DNA from: Couchioplanes azureus
GTDB taxonomy: Bacteria > Actinomycetota > Actinomycetes > Mycobacteriales > Micromonosporaceae
Length of the DNA stretch: 64,000 nt
Assembly: GCF_014648355.1 (NCBI RefSeq)
Contig: NZ_BMQY01000001.1
Coordinates: 1,046,757 to 1,110,756, forward strand
Direction of reading: 5' to 3'
Every line of letters starts with the position of its first letter. The first letter of the stretch is position 1. Below, piece after piece: positions 27,658-38,400 of the stretch. The notes under the pieces are model-generated. The model saw only the letters and a program-made list of their open reading frames with translations. It ran no database searches and had not been told where the DNA came from. Made by a program: the position numbers and the translations under genes.

Positions 27658-28352
27658 CCGGTCACCGTCACGCCGGTGTGGGTGCGCACCAGCGTCCCCA
27701 GCGTCAGCCTGTCGAGCGCCTTGCCGGTGTAGACGAACCGCTTGCCCTGCGCGTCGAGGAAGACGGTCACGGGCAGGCTCGTGCGGCCGAGCGCCACCAG
27801 CAGCTTCTGCTCGCGGTCGAACAGCGTCGGCATCGTGACGTCGTGGTCGGCGGCGAACGAGGCGCCGGCGTCGCGGCTGTCCCGGGTGTCGACGCCGAGC
27901 ACGCGCAGCCTGCCGGAGGTGGCGTCGGCCAGCTCCTGCATCAGCGGCAGCTCCTCGCGGCACGGGCCGCACCAGGAGCCCCAGAGGTTGATGACGGCGG
28001 GACCACGGAGATCGGTGGTCCGGACCGGCGCACCCCCGGTGAAGCACGGCAGGGAAATATCCGGAAGGTCCGGAGCACCCGATCCGGCACCCTCCGAATC
28101 GGACGACCCGGCCGCAGCGGAAAGAGCCGCGCCCGGCGGAGAGGCCGGTGCCGACGAAGCACCGGACCCGGAAACAGGCCCGGTCAGGGTCGCACAGTCG
28201 GCGAAGGGCGACGGACCCTCGGCGTCCGGCGTGCCCTCGGCACCGCCGCACGCGGTGAGGAGCAGCACCGCCGTCGAGACCAGCCCCAGCGACGGGGTCA
28301 ACCACCTCGCGGGCCGGATCCGGCGCCCGGGGCTCTCCGAGTCGGCGCTCAC
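27654..28352 (-). CDS. TlpA/ResA-like thioredoxin-fold lipoprotein
   Basis: Extracytoplasmic thiol-disulfide protein. GTG 28352 overlaps the nth stop (GTGA), giving 232 residues. N-terminal basic region, hydrophobic helix and lipobox LLTAC predict a lipoprotein; a Ser/Ala/Pro linker follows; the thioredoxin domain has the redox motif WCGPC and the cis-Pro segment TSLPVTVF. Likely reduces or oxidises cytochrome or secreted proteins. Operon order nth-tlpA-nudix-marP equals Rv3674c to Rv3671c. Confidence 0.92.
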   Translation of the reverse strand: MSADSESPGRRIRPARWLTPSLGLVSTAVLLLTACGGAEGTPDAEGPSPFADCATLTGPVSGSGASSAPASPPGAALSAAAGSSDSEGAGSGAPDLPDISLPCFTGGAPVRTTDLRGPAVINLWGSWCGPCREELPLMQELADATSGRLRVLGVDTRDSRDAGASFAADHDVTMPTLFDREQKLLVALGRTSLPVTVFLDAQGKRFVYTGKALDRLTLGTLVRTHTGVTVTG

Positions 28353-29185
28353 GGGGCCTCCGGAGTCGTCACGGCCGCCGCCGGGACGAGGTCCGGGTCG
28401 ATGCCCGCCTGCACGGCGAGCTCGCGCGCCCGGGGGCCCTTGAGCAGCTTGGCCGCGGGCGCCGCCTCGGTCGGGCCGGTGCCGTACGACGGGCACATCG
28501 CGGCCAGCGTGCACGCGCCGCAGGCCGGCTTGCGGGCGTGGCAGACCCGGCGGCCGTGGAAGATGATCCGGTGCGACAGCATGGTCCAGTCGCGCTTCTC
28601 GATCAGATCGGCGACCTGGAACTCGATCTTGACCGGATCCTCCTCCTGAACCCAGCCGAAGCGGTTGACCAGGCGGCGGAAGTGGGTGTCGACGGTGATG
28701 CCCGGGACGTCGAAGGCATTGCCGAGGATGACGTTGGCGGTCTTGCGGCCGATGCCGGGGAGCGCGACCAGCAGGTCCAGCTTGCCGGGCAGCTCGCCGC
28801 CGTGGCGCTCGACCAGCGCCTGACCCAGCTTGATCAGCGAGTCGGTCTTGGCCCGGAAGAAGCCGGTCGGCCGGAGGATCTCCTCGAGCTCCGCGCGGTC
28901 GGCCGCCGCGTAGTCGGCGGCCGTCAGATAGCGCTTGAAGACGACCGGCGTGACCTCGTTGACCTTCTTGTCGGTGCACTGCGCGGACAGGATGGTCGCG
29001 ACGGCGAGCTGCAGCGGGGTCTCGAAGTCGAGCTCGCAGTGGGCGTCGGGGTGGGTCTCGGCGAGCAGCCTGGCCGTCTTGCGGGCCCGGCGCTTGCGCC
29101 CGATGGGGGTCTCCCCCGCGAACCGCCTGGCCGACCGGTCGAGCACGGCCGCACCGGTGGACGCGGCAACAGGGGGACGACTCAC
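28349..29185 (-). CDS. nth: Endonuclease III
   Basis: Base-excision repair glycosylase/AP lyase acting on oxidised pyrimidines. 278 residues. Helix-hairpin-helix [18 protein letters not shown] with catalytic Lys, catalytic Asp in TVDTHFRRL, and the 4Fe-4S cluster cysteines CX6CX2CX5C near residue 230. The GTG at 29185 lies 7 nt after TACGCT, so the operon transcript is probably leaderless. First gene of the four-gene operon running to marP, divergent from crp. Confidence 0.96.
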   Translation of the reverse strand: MSRPPVAASTGAAVLDRSARRFAGETPIGRKRRARKTARLLAETHPDAHCELDFETPLQLAVATILSAQCTDKKVNEVTPVVFKRYLTAADYAAADRAELEEILRPTGFFRAKTDSLIKLGQALVERHGGELPGKLDLLVALPGIGRKTANVILGNAFDVPGITVDTHFRRLVNRFGWVQEEDPVKIEFQVADLIEKRDWTMLSHRIIFHGRRVCHARKPACGACTLAAMCPSYGTGPTEAAPAAKLLKGPRARELAVQAGIDPDLVPAAAVTTPEAP

Positions 29186-29530
29186 GCGAGCAAGCGTACG
29201 TCGCGCCTACGACATTCCCCGCCCGCGAAAAGGCCACGATATCCCCGCAAACGTGCCGTATACCGGGCAGCGCCGAGACAGAGATCCGACGGCGAACGCC
29301 GACCGGCACGGCGCGGGCCGTTCATCGACGGAGAGTGTTGCGGGAAAGTGACGCACGGTGATACCAGACGAACGGCCGAGGGCCCCTCACCGAGAGCGAC
29401 GGATTTCTGGCTCTTCGGCGGCTCGAGCGGTTACCCTGCGAGATCCAGATCGAGGGGTGCCCGCCCGTTTGAGGGCCGCGTACGCCTAGACTGATCGTGC
29501 GCGGCGAAGCGCGTAGTCGGAGGTACAGCG
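29186..29530. other. Divergent promoter region nth / crp
   Basis: 345 nt without a gene. The nth -10 is at 29193-29198. TAGACT at 29487-29492 is a possible crp -10, leaving a leader of about 35 nt with GGAGG before the crp ATG. No other strong structure seen. Confidence 0.5.
29193..29198 (-). promoter_or_regulatory. -10 element of nth operon (leaderless)
   Basis: TACGCT, 7 nt before the nth GTG. The same hexamer and spacing precede the first ArsA gene at 42092. Confidence 0.5.
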
Positions 29531-30208
29531 ATGGATGAGGTACTGGCTCGCAGCGGGATCTTCCAGGGCGTTGACCCGGAGGCTGCCGAGGCGCTCGCCA
29601 AGGAGATGGAGACGATCGAGTTCCGCAAGGGCGACATCGTCTTCAATGAGGGCGAGGCGGGCGACAGCCTTTACATCGTTCTCTCCGGCAAGATCAAGCT
29701 GGGCCGCCGCGCCGCGGACGGCCGGCAGAACCTGGTCTCGATCATGGGCCCGTCGGACATGCTCGGCGAGCTGTCCCTGTTCGACCCGGGACCACGCACG
29801 GCCACGGCGACCGCGGTGACGGACACCCGCCTCGCCCGGCTGAAGAAGTCCTCCCTGCGCCCCTGGCTGAACAACCGCCCGGAGATCGCCGAGCAGCTGC
29901 TGCGCGTTCTCGCCCGCCGGCTGCGCCGCACGAACGACGCGCTGGCAGACCTCATCTTCACCGACGTGCCGGGCCGCGTGGCCAAGAACCTGCTGCAGAT
30001 GGCGGGCCGGTTCGGCACCCGGGACGGCGGCGTGCTGCGGGTGACGCACGACCTGACCCAGGAGGAGCTGGCCCAGCTCGTCGGCGCCTCCCGCGAGACG
30101 GTCAACAAGGCGCTGGCCGACTTCGCCTCGCGGGCCTGGCTGCGCCTCGACGGCAAGAGCGTCATCATCCTCGACCCGGAGCGCCTGGCCCGCCGGGCCC
30201 GGGTCTGA
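29531..30208 (+). CDS. crp: Crp/Fnr-family cAMP receptor regulator
   Basis: 225 residues, starting at ATG 29531 after CGGAGG. N-terminal cyclic-nucleotide domain with the phosphate-binding cassette FGELSLFD-type ([16 protein letters not shown]), long dimerisation helix (about 110-140), and C-terminal winged HTH with [19 protein letters not shown]. Orthologue of M. tuberculosis Crp (Rv3676) and Corynebacterium GlxR by sequence pattern and position next to nth. A probable cAMP-forming cyclase gene lies 5.3 kb away. Terminator hairpin directly downstream. Confidence 0.95.
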   Translation: MDEVLARSGIFQGVDPEAAEALAKEMETIEFRKGDIVFNEGEAGDSLYIVLSGKIKLGRRAADGRQNLVSIMGPSDMLGELSLFDPGPRTATATAVTDTRLARLKKSSLRPWLNNRPEIAEQLLRVLARRLRRTNDALADLIFTDVPGRVAKNLLQMAGRFGTRDGGVLRVTHDLTQEELAQLVGASRETVNKALADFASRAWLRLDGKSVIILDPERLARRARV

Positions 30209-30234
30209 CTTTTCGGCACCGCACAGTAGTACCC

Positions 30235-30262
30235 AAGGGGTCGTCCGGCCGGACGACCCCTT
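30235..30262 (+). terminator. Hairpin terminator after crp
   Basis: A perfect 28-bp palindrome centred on CCGG|CCGG (AAGGGGTCGTCC arms), 26 nt after the crp stop. No T-run. Confidence 0.75.
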
Positions 30263-30458
30263 AGGTGTGTCCGCATAACGGGCATAGTGCTGCATAATTC
30301 TCGAATCCCCACCTGATCAGGGGACAGAACCCGCCCGTCAAGATCCGTGTCGCACCCGGTCAGCCGCTCGTTACGGAGGTGGTCGAGAGGCACTACGACG
30401 GTCGAGAGGGCGCGGCTTTGAACGAGGTGGCGGGCGTGCAGCGCAGCGGGGTGACGAC

Positions 30459-31904
30459 GTGACCGTGCTGGACACCGCGATCGACCCGCGCACCCCCGCC
30501 TATCTGGCCAGCCGCAGCGCGATGCTGGAACGGCTCGCCGAGCTGGAGGCGGCACTGGAGGCGGCCCGCGCGGGCGGCGGCGAGAAGTGGGTGACCCGCC
30601 ACCATGCGCGCGGCAAGCTGCTGCCACGCGAGCGCGTCGAGATGCTGCTCGACCAGGACAGCCCCTTCCTCGAGCTCTCGCCGGTGGCCGCGTGGGGCTC
30701 GGAGTTCCCCGTGGGCGCCAGCGTGGTGACCGGTATCGGGGTCGTCGAGGGCGTCGAGTGCGTGGTCATCGCCAACGATCCGACGGTCGACGGCGGCGCG
30801 GTCAACCCGTACACGGTGGAGAAGATCCGGCGGGCCGCGCGGATCGCCTCGGTGAACCGGCTGCCCCTGGTGAACCTGGTCGAGTCGACCGGCGCGGCCG
30901 CGCCGGCGGGTCCGCCGCCCGGCGGCGCGATCGCCCGCGATCTCAGCCAGCTGACCGCCGACCGGGTGCCCACGGTGTGCGTGGTCTTCGGCGCCACCAC
31001 CGGGGACGCGGCGTACCTGCCCGCGCTCTCCGACTACACGATCATGGTGCGCGGGCACGCCAAGATGCTCACGATCCATCCCCAGCCGGTCCGCGCGTCG
31101 GGCGCGAACGGCCGGCCCGCGCCCGAGGTACGCAGCGCACCTACCGTCCCGGCCGGAGTGACCGGCCCGGCCGACCAGCTGGCCGAGGACGAGCGCGACG
31201 GGCTGCGCCTGGCGCGGCAGTGCGTACGCCGCTTCAACTGGCGCAAGCGCGGCCCGGCGCCCCGCTCGTACCCGCCGGAACCGCCGAAGTACGACGCCGA
31301 GGACCTGCTGACCATGGCGGGTACGGAGTCGGCACCGCCCTTCGACCCCCGCGAGGTGCTGGCCCGGATCCTCGACGGCAGCGACTTCGACGAGTTCAAG
31401 CCCGCCCAGGGCACCGGCCTGGTGACCGGCTGGGGCGAACTGCACGGCTATCCGATCGGCGTGGTCGCCAACCTCGGCGTCGCCTTCTCCCCGGCCGAGA
31501 CCCAGAAGGCCGTGCACTTCATCCAGCTGGCGAACGCGACCGCGACCTCGCTGCTGTTCGTGCAGTACACCGGCGTTCCCACGGCCGAGCCGCACGAGGC
31601 CGCCGACGTACGCCACGGCGCGCCCCTGGTCCACGCGGTGGCCAAGTCGACCGTGCCGCACCTGACGTTGATGATCGGCGCCACTCCGGCCGGCGAGGCC
31701 GGGGGTGTGTACGGGCGCGCGTACGAGCCGCGGTTCCTGTTCAGCTGGCCCGTCGAGCGGCCGGCGGACGGGCCCCTCGGAAAGCTCCCGGACGACGGCG
31801 TCATCGATCCCCGGGACACCCGTACGGTGCTCGGCCTCTGCCTGTCCGCGGTGCACAGCGCGGCCGTCGAGGGCGCCGAGCACATCGGCGTTTTCCGGCC
31901 CTGA
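30459..31904 (+). CDS. Divergent acyl-CoA carboxylase beta-like (carboxyltransferase) subunit
   Basis: 481 residues from GTG 30459; family members have about 520-550. Carboxyltransferase fold is clear at both ends (GKLLPRERVEMLLD; DDGVIDPRDTRTVLGL). Yet key features are altered: the first oxyanion-hole Gly-Gly appears as TTGDAAY, and the second half keeps GRAYEPRFLFSWP but then lacks the GG-EQAA motif and about 50-60 following residues. The frame is intact, so this is not a simple pseudogene. It is followed 28 nt later by an equally divergent alpha subunit. Either a specialised enzyme with a reduced site or a non-catalytic pair. Confidence 0.75.
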   Translation: MTVLDTAIDPRTPAYLASRSAMLERLAELEAALEAARAGGGEKWVTRHHARGKLLPRERVEMLLDQDSPFLELSPVAAWGSEFPVGASVVTGIGVVEGVECVVIANDPTVDGGAVNPYTVEKIRRAARIASVNRLPLVNLVESTGAAAPAGPPPGGAIARDLSQLTADRVPTVCVVFGATTGDAAYLPALSDYTIMVRGHAKMLTIHPQPVRASGANGRPAPEVRSAPTVPAGVTGPADQLAEDERDGLRLARQCVRRFNWRKRGPAPRSYPPEPPKYDAEDLLTMAGTESAPPFDPREVLARILDGSDFDEFKPAQGTGLVTGWGELHGYPIGVVANLGVAFSPAETQKAVHFIQLANATATSLLFVQYTGVPTAEPHEAADVRHGAPLVHAVAKSTVPHLTLMIGATPAGEAGGVYGRAYEPRFLFSWPVERPADGPLGKLPDDGVIDPRDTRTVLGLCLSAVHSAAVEGAEHIGVFRP

Positions 31905-31932
31905 CGCGATTTTCGAAAGGTAGAGCAGAGCA

Positions 31933-33939
31933 GTGATCCGACGTCTTCTGGTGGCCGATCGTGGGGAGATCGCCCGCCGGGTCTTCGCCACCTGCCGCCT
32001 GGTCGGCATCGAGACGGTCGCCGTCTACTCCGATGCCGACTCCGACGCGCCGCACGTGCTGGAGGCGGACTACGCGGTCCGTCTCACCGGCGGCTCGCCG
32101 TCCTCGACATACCTGCGCGGCGATCTCATCATCGCGGCGGCGAAGCGGGCCGGGGCGAACGCCATCCATCCCGGCGACGGCGTGCTCGCCGAGGATCCCG
32201 GGTTCGCGGCCGAGGTGGCGGACGCGGGGATGATCTGGGTCGGCGCACCGGCCAAGACGCTCGGCACGCTGCACAGCAAGATCGAGACGAAGGGCGTCGT
32301 CGCGGAGGCCGGCGTACCGGTGCTGCCGACGTTCACCGACCCCGAGGCGATCGACGACTTCCCGGTGCTGATCAAGCCCGCCGGGGGCAGCGGCGGGGCG
32401 GGCATGCGGGTCGTGCGGGACCCGGTCACCCTGGCCGAGGCGGTCGCCTCCACCCGGCAGGAGACCGGCGACGAGGTCTTCTGCGAGCCGTACCTGGAGA
32501 ACGTGCGGCACATCGAGGTGCCGATCATCGCGGACGCGCACGGCGCCGTGGTGCCGTTCGGCGAGCGCGAGTGCTCGGTCCAGCGCCGCTACCAGAAGAT
32601 CATCGAGGAGACGCCGTCGCCGGCGGTCGACCCGGCCCTGCGCGAGCAGCTCTGCCGGGCGGCCATCATCGCGGTCCGGTCGATCGGGTACGTCGGCGCC
32701 GGCGCCGTGGAGTTCCTGCTCGAGGAGGACGGCGACTTCTGGTTCGTCGAGCTGACCCCGAGCCTGCAGGTCGAGCACGCGGTGACCGAGTGCGTCTCCG
32801 GGTACGACCTGGTCCGCCTCCAGCTGCTCGTCGCCGAGGGCGGCAACCTGCCGATGCCGGGCCCGCCGCCGATCCGCGGGCACGCGATCGAGGTGCGGAT
32901 CTGCGCGGAGGACCCGGCGTACGCCTGGCTGCCCGCCACCGGCACCCTGCACCGCTTCAAGGTCCCGGACGTGGCCGGCTCGTTCCGCCCGCTGCCCCAG
33001 CCCGGCCTGCGCCTGGACGCGGGCGCGGTGGACGGCTCGGTGGTCGGCGGCCAGCAGGACTCGATGCTGGCCAAGCTGGTCGCCTGGGCGCCGACGCGGC
33101 AGGAGGCGGCGCGGATGCTGGCCTCGGCGCTGACCCGTACCGAACTGCACGGCGTGGTCTCCAACCGCGACCTGCTCGTCCGCGTGCTGCGGCACGGGGC
33201 GTTCCGGGCCGGCGACGTGGACACCGGCTTCCTCGACCGGCACCCGGAGGTGTTCGCGCCGCTGCTGTCGTCGGTCGACGCCGTCCGCATCTCCTGCCTC
33301 GCCGCGGCCCTGGCCGGCGCCGCGGCCCGGCGCTCGTCCGCACCCGTGCTGCGCTCGCTGCCGTCGGGGTGGCGCAACGTCCCGTCCGGCTCGCAGACGG
33401 CCGTGTACGACGGCCCGGCCGGCCCGGTCGAGGTCGGCTACCGGATGAACCGGCACGGCGAGCTGGCGGGCTGGTGGGTCCGCGCGGTGGATCCGGAGGA
33501 GCTCGACCTCGCGGGGCTCGGCCAGGCGCCGACCCTGGACGACCACCCGCCCACGGTCGTCGTGCACGCCGACGGTTCGCGGGTGGACCTCGACGTCAAC
33601 GGCATCCGGCTGAGCCTCAAGGTGCACCGGGTCGGCGAGGTCTCGTACGTGGACAGCCCCGAGGGTTCGGTCGCCCTGCGCGAGCTGTCCCGCTTCCCCC
33701 TGCCCGCCCCCGAGGCGACCGAGGGCTCGCTGATCGCCCCGCTTCCCGGGGCCGTGCGCCGGGTCCTGGTGGTGCCGGGTCAGCGGGTCCGGGCGGGTGA
33801 GCTGCTGCTCACCCTCGAGGCGATGAAGCTGGAGCACCCGGTGCACGCGCCGTCGGCGGGGGTGGTCGCCTCGCTGCCGGTGCATCCCGGCGCCGAGGTC
33901 GACACCGGCGAGCTGCTGGCCGTGCTGGATCCGGAATAG
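31933..33939 (+). CDS. Divergent acyl-CoA carboxylase alpha-like subunit (biotin carboxylase plus biotin carrier)
   Basis: GTG 31933, 668 residues. Biotin carboxylase domain (1-445), linker, and C-terminal biotinyl domain with the biotin lysine in LEAMKLEH. ATP-site lysines and the glycine loop (IKPAGGSGGAGM) are kept. But the catalytic segment that reads EMNTRIQVEH in E. coli AccC is ELTPSLQVEH here, so the metal ligand Asn290 is Thr and Arg292 is Ser; HPGYGFL is HPGDGVL. These are near-invariant positions, so normal carboxylation is doubtful. Frame intact. Runs to within 14 nt of the convergent kinase gene. Confidence 0.8.
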   Translation: MIRRLLVADRGEIARRVFATCRLVGIETVAVYSDADSDAPHVLEADYAVRLTGGSPSSTYLRGDLIIAAAKRAGANAIHPGDGVLAEDPGFAAEVADAGMIWVGAPAKTLGTLHSKIETKGVVAEAGVPVLPTFTDPEAIDDFPVLIKPAGGSGGAGMRVVRDPVTLAEAVASTRQETGDEVFCEPYLENVRHIEVPIIADAHGAVVPFGERECSVQRRYQKIIEETPSPAVDPALREQLCRAAIIAVRSIGYVGAGAVEFLLEEDGDFWFVELTPSLQVEHAVTECVSGYDLVRLQLLVAEGGNLPMPGPPPIRGHAIEVRICAEDPAYAWLPATGTLHRFKVPDVAGSFRPLPQPGLRLDAGAVDGSVVGGQQDSMLAKLVAWAPTRQEAARMLASALTRTELHGVVSNRDLLVRVLRHGAFRAGDVDTGFLDRHPEVFAPLLSSVDAVRISCLAAALAGAAARRSSAPVLRSLPSGWRNVPSGSQTAVYDGPAGPVEVGYRMNRHGELAGWWVRAVDPEELDLAGLGQAPTLDDHPPTVVVHADGSRVDLDVNGIRLSLKVHRVGEVSYVDSPEGSVALRELSRFPLPAPEATEGSLIAPLPGAVRRVLVVPGQRVRAGELLLTLEAMKLEHPVHAPSAGVVASLPVHPGAEVDTGELLAVLDPE

Positions 33940-33953
33940 TCGCCGGCGCCGGC

Positions 33954-35468
33954 TCAGCCGCGGGCCAGGACCGGCCCGTGGAGCTGGTCGGCGCCGCGGC
34001 CGGCGAGGCACCGGAAGGTCCGGTCGTCGACGGTCGGCGGGAGCACCGACAGCGCCCATTCGGTGCTGTCGGTGCGGGTGGTGGTCCGCCGGAACATCTC
34101 CCGGCTGCACACCTTCCGCACGCTGGGGTTCGTGGTCACCGCGTCCCGGTCGCGCGGGTCCACGTGCGACGGCAGGGAGCCCACCGCGAAGACCTCCCAG
34201 CTGTGCCGCCGGGCGCAGGACACCTCCCGGGCGACCGCTCCCGTCTCCGGCCGCACCGCGAAGCACTCCAGCTCGCCGGGGCAGTGCGCGCGGCCGGCCA
34301 GGCAGCCCGGCAGGCGCGACATCGCCGTGGGCAGCGTCGAGCTGGCCGGGACGGCGAGCCGGGAGGCGAGCGAGCGGACGACCGGGCTCTGCGACGACGC
34401 GAGCAGCCCGCCGGCCACGGAGGCGCCGATCAGCAGGGAGACCCCGAAGCCGCCGAACAGCCAGCGGCGCTTGCCGCGCTTGCGGTTCTCGGTGTGCACG
34501 GTCGGGGTCTCGTCCGGGACGGACCCGTCCAGGGTGGGCGTCACCGGCGGCACCGGGCGCGGCTGCGGCGACGGGTACGGCCGCGGCACCGGCGGCACGA
34601 ACGTCGACGACCGGTACACGTTCGGCGTGGGGTGGCCGCCGGGGTGCATGTGCAGGCCGGCCAGCATCTCCCGCAGCTGCTCGGCGGTCGGGCGGTCGCG
34701 CGGGTCGTTGGCCATCCCGTACCGCAGGACCTCGGTGAGCGAGGGTGGGATGCCCGGAAGGTCCGGAATCGGCTGGTTGAAGAGGTCCATCAGGGAGATC
34801 AGGCTGGGGCTGCGGTCGGACTCCCAGCGCGGCGGCCGTCCGCGCATGACGGCGTAGAGGGTGGCGCAGAGCGCGTACACGTCGACGGCGCCCGAGGGGT
34901 CGGCGTGCGAGAACATCTCGGGCGGGGCGTACGCGGGGGTGAGCACCTCGAGGGTGACCGACGAGTCGCGCATCTCGCCGAGCACGGCGAGCCCGAAGTC
35001 GGCGAGCACCGCCGGGTTGAAGTGCGAGTACAGGATGTTGGCCGGCTTCACGTCGCGATGCAGGACGCCGTTCGCGTGCGAGTGCACCAGCGCGTCGGCG
35101 ATCTTCACCCCCAGGTCCCGGGCCTCCACCGCCCCGAGCGGGGAGACCCGCATGCGATCGAGGTACGAGCCGTCGCACAACTCCATGATCAGGTACGGAT
35201 GCTGGTCCACCGTGACGCCGACGTCGAAGAGGTCGACGACGTGCGGATGCGAGGACATCCGCCCGGCCGCTTTCGCCTCGCGCAGAAAGCGCGCCTGGTC
35301 CCGCGGATTGTCGAGGGTGCGGTTCTCGACCTTGATGGCGACCTCGCGGCCGACCGAGTCCTGTGTCGCTCGGTACACGGTCGCGTACCCTCCGCGAGCC
35401 ATGACGGTCAAGCCGGACATACCTGGCACGTAAGGTACGGGCAGGCGACCAGGCGGGGTATCCGTCAC
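33954..35468 (-). CDS. Membrane Ser/Thr protein kinase with cysteine-rich external domain
   Basis: 504 residues, GTG start. Kinase domain (about 15-265) with ATP lysine in EVAIKVE, HRDVKPANIL and ADFGLAV, so it should be active; the glycine loop is ARGGYATVY. A Pro-rich juxtamembrane segment, one helix (about 333-355) and an external domain with six cysteines follow. The segment CARRHSWEVFAVG resembles the septum-formation (Septum_form) family, suggesting a wall-facing sensor. TATTTT lies 7 nt before the start, although the cyclase gene ends only 31 nt upstream, so it has both an operon position and a possible own promoter. Confidence 0.88.
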   Translation of the reverse strand: MTDTPPGRLPVPYVPGMSGLTVMARGGYATVYRATQDSVGREVAIKVENRTLDNPRDQARFLREAKAAGRMSSHPHVVDLFDVGVTVDQHPYLIMELCDGSYLDRMRVSPLGAVEARDLGVKIADALVHSHANGVLHRDVKPANILYSHFNPAVLADFGLAVLGEMRDSSVTLEVLTPAYAPPEMFSHADPSGAVDVYALCATLYAVMRGRPPRWESDRSPSLISLMDLFNQPIPDLPGIPPSLTEVLRYGMANDPRDRPTAEQLREMLAGLHMHPGGHPTPNVYRSSTFVPPVPRPYPSPQPRPVPPVTPTLDGSVPDETPTVHTENRKRGKRRWLFGGFGVSLLIGASVAGGLLASSQSPVVRSLASRLAVPASSTLPTAMSRLPGCLAGRAHCPGELECFAVRPETGAVAREVSCARRHSWEVFAVGSLPSHVDPRDRDAVTTNPSVRKVCSREMFRRTTTRTDSTEWALSVLPPTVDDRTFRCLAGRGADQLHGPVLARG

Positions 35469-35475
35469 GGCTTAG

Positions 35476-35481
35476 AAAATA
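35476..35481 (-). promoter_or_regulatory. -10 element of kinase gene (leaderless)
   Basis: TATTTT, 7 nt before the kinase GTG, in an otherwise GC-rich gap. Confidence 0.45.
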
Positions 35482-35499
35482 CGCGACCCGCGTGCGGGA

Positions 35500-38400
35500 T
35501 CATCCCGGCACGTCAGACGCGAACGCGACAGATTCCGGCGGTTCCACGATGGAGGATGCCAGAGCGTCCCGCAGATCCTCCGCGACGACCCGCTCACTGG
35601 CCTGCTCGGTCGCGTACGCCAGCAACACCGCCTCCTCCGCCGCGCCCCTGGCGGCCGCCATGTCGCCCGCGGCCGCGGCGACCCTCGCCTGAACCATCGC
35701 CGCGACCACGCCGCTGCGCACGTCCTCGGCCGGGATCTGCCGCGCCCGCCGGATCCACTCGGCCGCCTCCTCCACCCGGCCGTCGGCGAGCAGGGCGGAC
35801 GCGTACGACGCCAGCGCCTGCCGCCGCGAGAACAGCAGCGAGCCGCTGTTGTCGGTCGCGATCGGGGCGAGCAGGCCGATCGCCGTACCCGGATCGCCCG
35901 CCCGCAAGCGCGCCTCGGCCAGCAGCACCCGCGGCCCCACCTGCGCGGGCGCCAGCGGGTTGTGCGGCTCGACGGCGGTCATGACCCGGCGCGCGTCGGC
36001 CTCGGCGGCCTCGCCGTCGCCCCGCTGCAACGCCACGAAGCCGCGGATCGTGCCCGCCATGCCGAGCAGCAGCGGGTGGCCGGTGCGCCCGGCCTGGTCG
36101 AGGGCGTCGGTGAGCAGGTCGTCGGCGTGGTCGAACTCGCCCAGGCCGCGGGCGATGACCCCGCGGACGACCAGCGCGAGGCCGCGGCCCCAGTCGTCGG
36201 AGACCTTGTCGAAGTCCCGGTACGCGCGGCGCGCCTCGCCGTCCGCCTCCGCGAGGTCGCCCAGTTCCGCGGACGCGTACGCCTCCACCGCCCGCAGCGT
36301 GCCGACCGCCCAGCCCTCGCCGACCCGGTCGCCGAAGGGCAGGAAGATGCGGGCCAGCCGCCGCGACTCCTGCAACCGCCCGGCCAGCAGCCGGGCGAAC
36401 GCGGTCGTGCCGCGCAGCCACGCGCGGCCCACCGGGTCACCGAGCTCGGCGAAGAGCCGTGCGGCCCGGCCCAGCACCGCGTCGGTGCCGGGGAAGTCGC
36501 CGCGGGTCGTCGTGACCCAGGCCAGGTTCTGCAGTGCCCAGGCCTGGCCGTGCCGGTCGCCGGCGGCCAGCGTCACCTGGTACGCGGCCGCGAACCGGCT
36601 GCTCGCCTGGCTGAGCTTGCCGGCCAGGAAGTCGGCCATGCCCAGCCGGCGCATCGCGTTGGCCCGTTCCGGGGCCAGCTCGGCGTCGGTCGCGACCTTC
36701 AGCGCCTCCTGCCAGGCGGTCACCGCCCGGGGCAGGTCGCCCAGCGCCTCCCGCGCCCGGCCCACCACCAGCAGCGCCTCCGCCCGGCACACCGGCTCCT
36801 CGTCGGCGGTCTCGGCGATCTTCTCGCCGCAGGTCAGCGCCTCGTCGGCACGACCCAGGCGCAGCAGCGCCCGGGCGTGCACGAGCTGGTCGGACAGGGG
36901 CAGGGCGTCCTTGGCGAGGGCCGCGGCGCGCTCGGCGTACGCGATCGAGGCGGCCGGTTCGATGTTGGCGAGCGCCCGCCGGGCCAGCCGGCCGAGCGCG
37001 GCGACGCCCAGCGGCGCGACGTCCCGGACGCTGGCGTCCGGACGCAGCCGGACGGCGTCGGCCAGCTCCATCGCGCACTCGGCATGGGTGGCCACGAACG
37101 CGTCCCGCTCGTTCTCGCCCAGGCTCAGCCGGGAGGCGCCGTCGTAGCCGAGCGCGTCGATCGTCTCCGGCGCCGCCCAGCGCGCGAGGTACGCGTGCCG
37201 GCCCGCCAGGTCGGCCTTGCCGATCCCCGCGTACGCCGCCTCGCGCATCAGCGGCGTGGTGAACGCGTAGCCGCCGCGCACCCGGTGCAGCATGCGGCGC
37301 TGCAGCAGCTCGTCGACGGCCCGTTCCAGCTCGACGGTGGCGACCGCGCCCGCCCGTGCGTCGCCCGGCGACCGGCGCGCGCGCAGGGCCTCGATCACGC
37401 CGGTCGGCACGGTGTCGCCCACCACGGCGGCGTCGCGCAGCACCGACCGCGGCTCGGTCGGCAGGGCGTCGATGCGCGCCGCGAGCACGGCGGCGAGGTC
37501 GCGGGAGAGCAGCCGGCTGTCCATCGCCCCGCCGGCGAGCTGCCACTTCCCGGCGGCGTTCGCACCGACCGCGGGCATCAGCGCACCGCGTTCCATCAGC
37601 AGGGTGACGAGCTCGGCGAGATAGAACGCATTGCCCTGGGCCGTGGCGAGCAGGCGGTCCGCGTCCGCCTGCGGCAGCTTTCCGCCGTTCAGGTACGACG
37701 TGAGCAGCCGGGAGGCGTCCGCACCGCGCAGCGGCGGCAGGGTGTGGATCTCGGCGTCCGCGAGGCGGGTCAGGGCGCCCGCCGTCCGCACCAGCTCGGG
37801 GCGGCCGAGCAGCAGCATGACCACGGGCCCGTCGAGGCGCGACAGCACCCCGCCCAGCGCGTCGATGGTCTCGGCGGTGGCGTCGTGCAGGTCGTCGACG
37901 ATGACGACCAGCGGCGCCTCCCTGGCCAGCGCGGTCAGCAACCCCGCGACCGCGACCGGGATCGTCTCGGAGTCGGGCTGGGTGCCGCCGGTCGGCTGCC
38001 ACTCCGCGACCGCGGCCGCGCCGACCGGGTTCGCCGGCACCTCGCCGTAGCCGAGCAGGGCGAGCAGCCGGTCGATGTCGATCTCCGGCGCCTCGCCGTC
38101 GCGGCTCAGCCGGGCGACGAGCTTGCGCAGCCGCTCCTCGACCACCGCGCGGCTGATCGTCGCGGCGACGTCCTTGGGCAGGCCGACGGACTTGCGCACC
38201 AGGTCCGCCAGGGGTGCGAACCGCCGCCGCTCACCGAACGCCCGGCACCGGGCCCGCAGCACCCGGGCGCCGGTGTGCGCGGCGAACCGCCCGGCGCCCA
38301 CGTCGTAGCCGGCCGCCAGGCGCTTGACCTCGCCCGCGAACCGGGTCTTGCCGATGCCGGCCTCCGCGGTCATCACCATCACCCGCGGGTTGCCGGAGTC

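Noticed and set aside
30459..33939. Reading the carboxylase pair as pseudogenes
   Set aside because: Both frames are complete and well conserved outside the active site, so decay by frameshift or stop is not seen.
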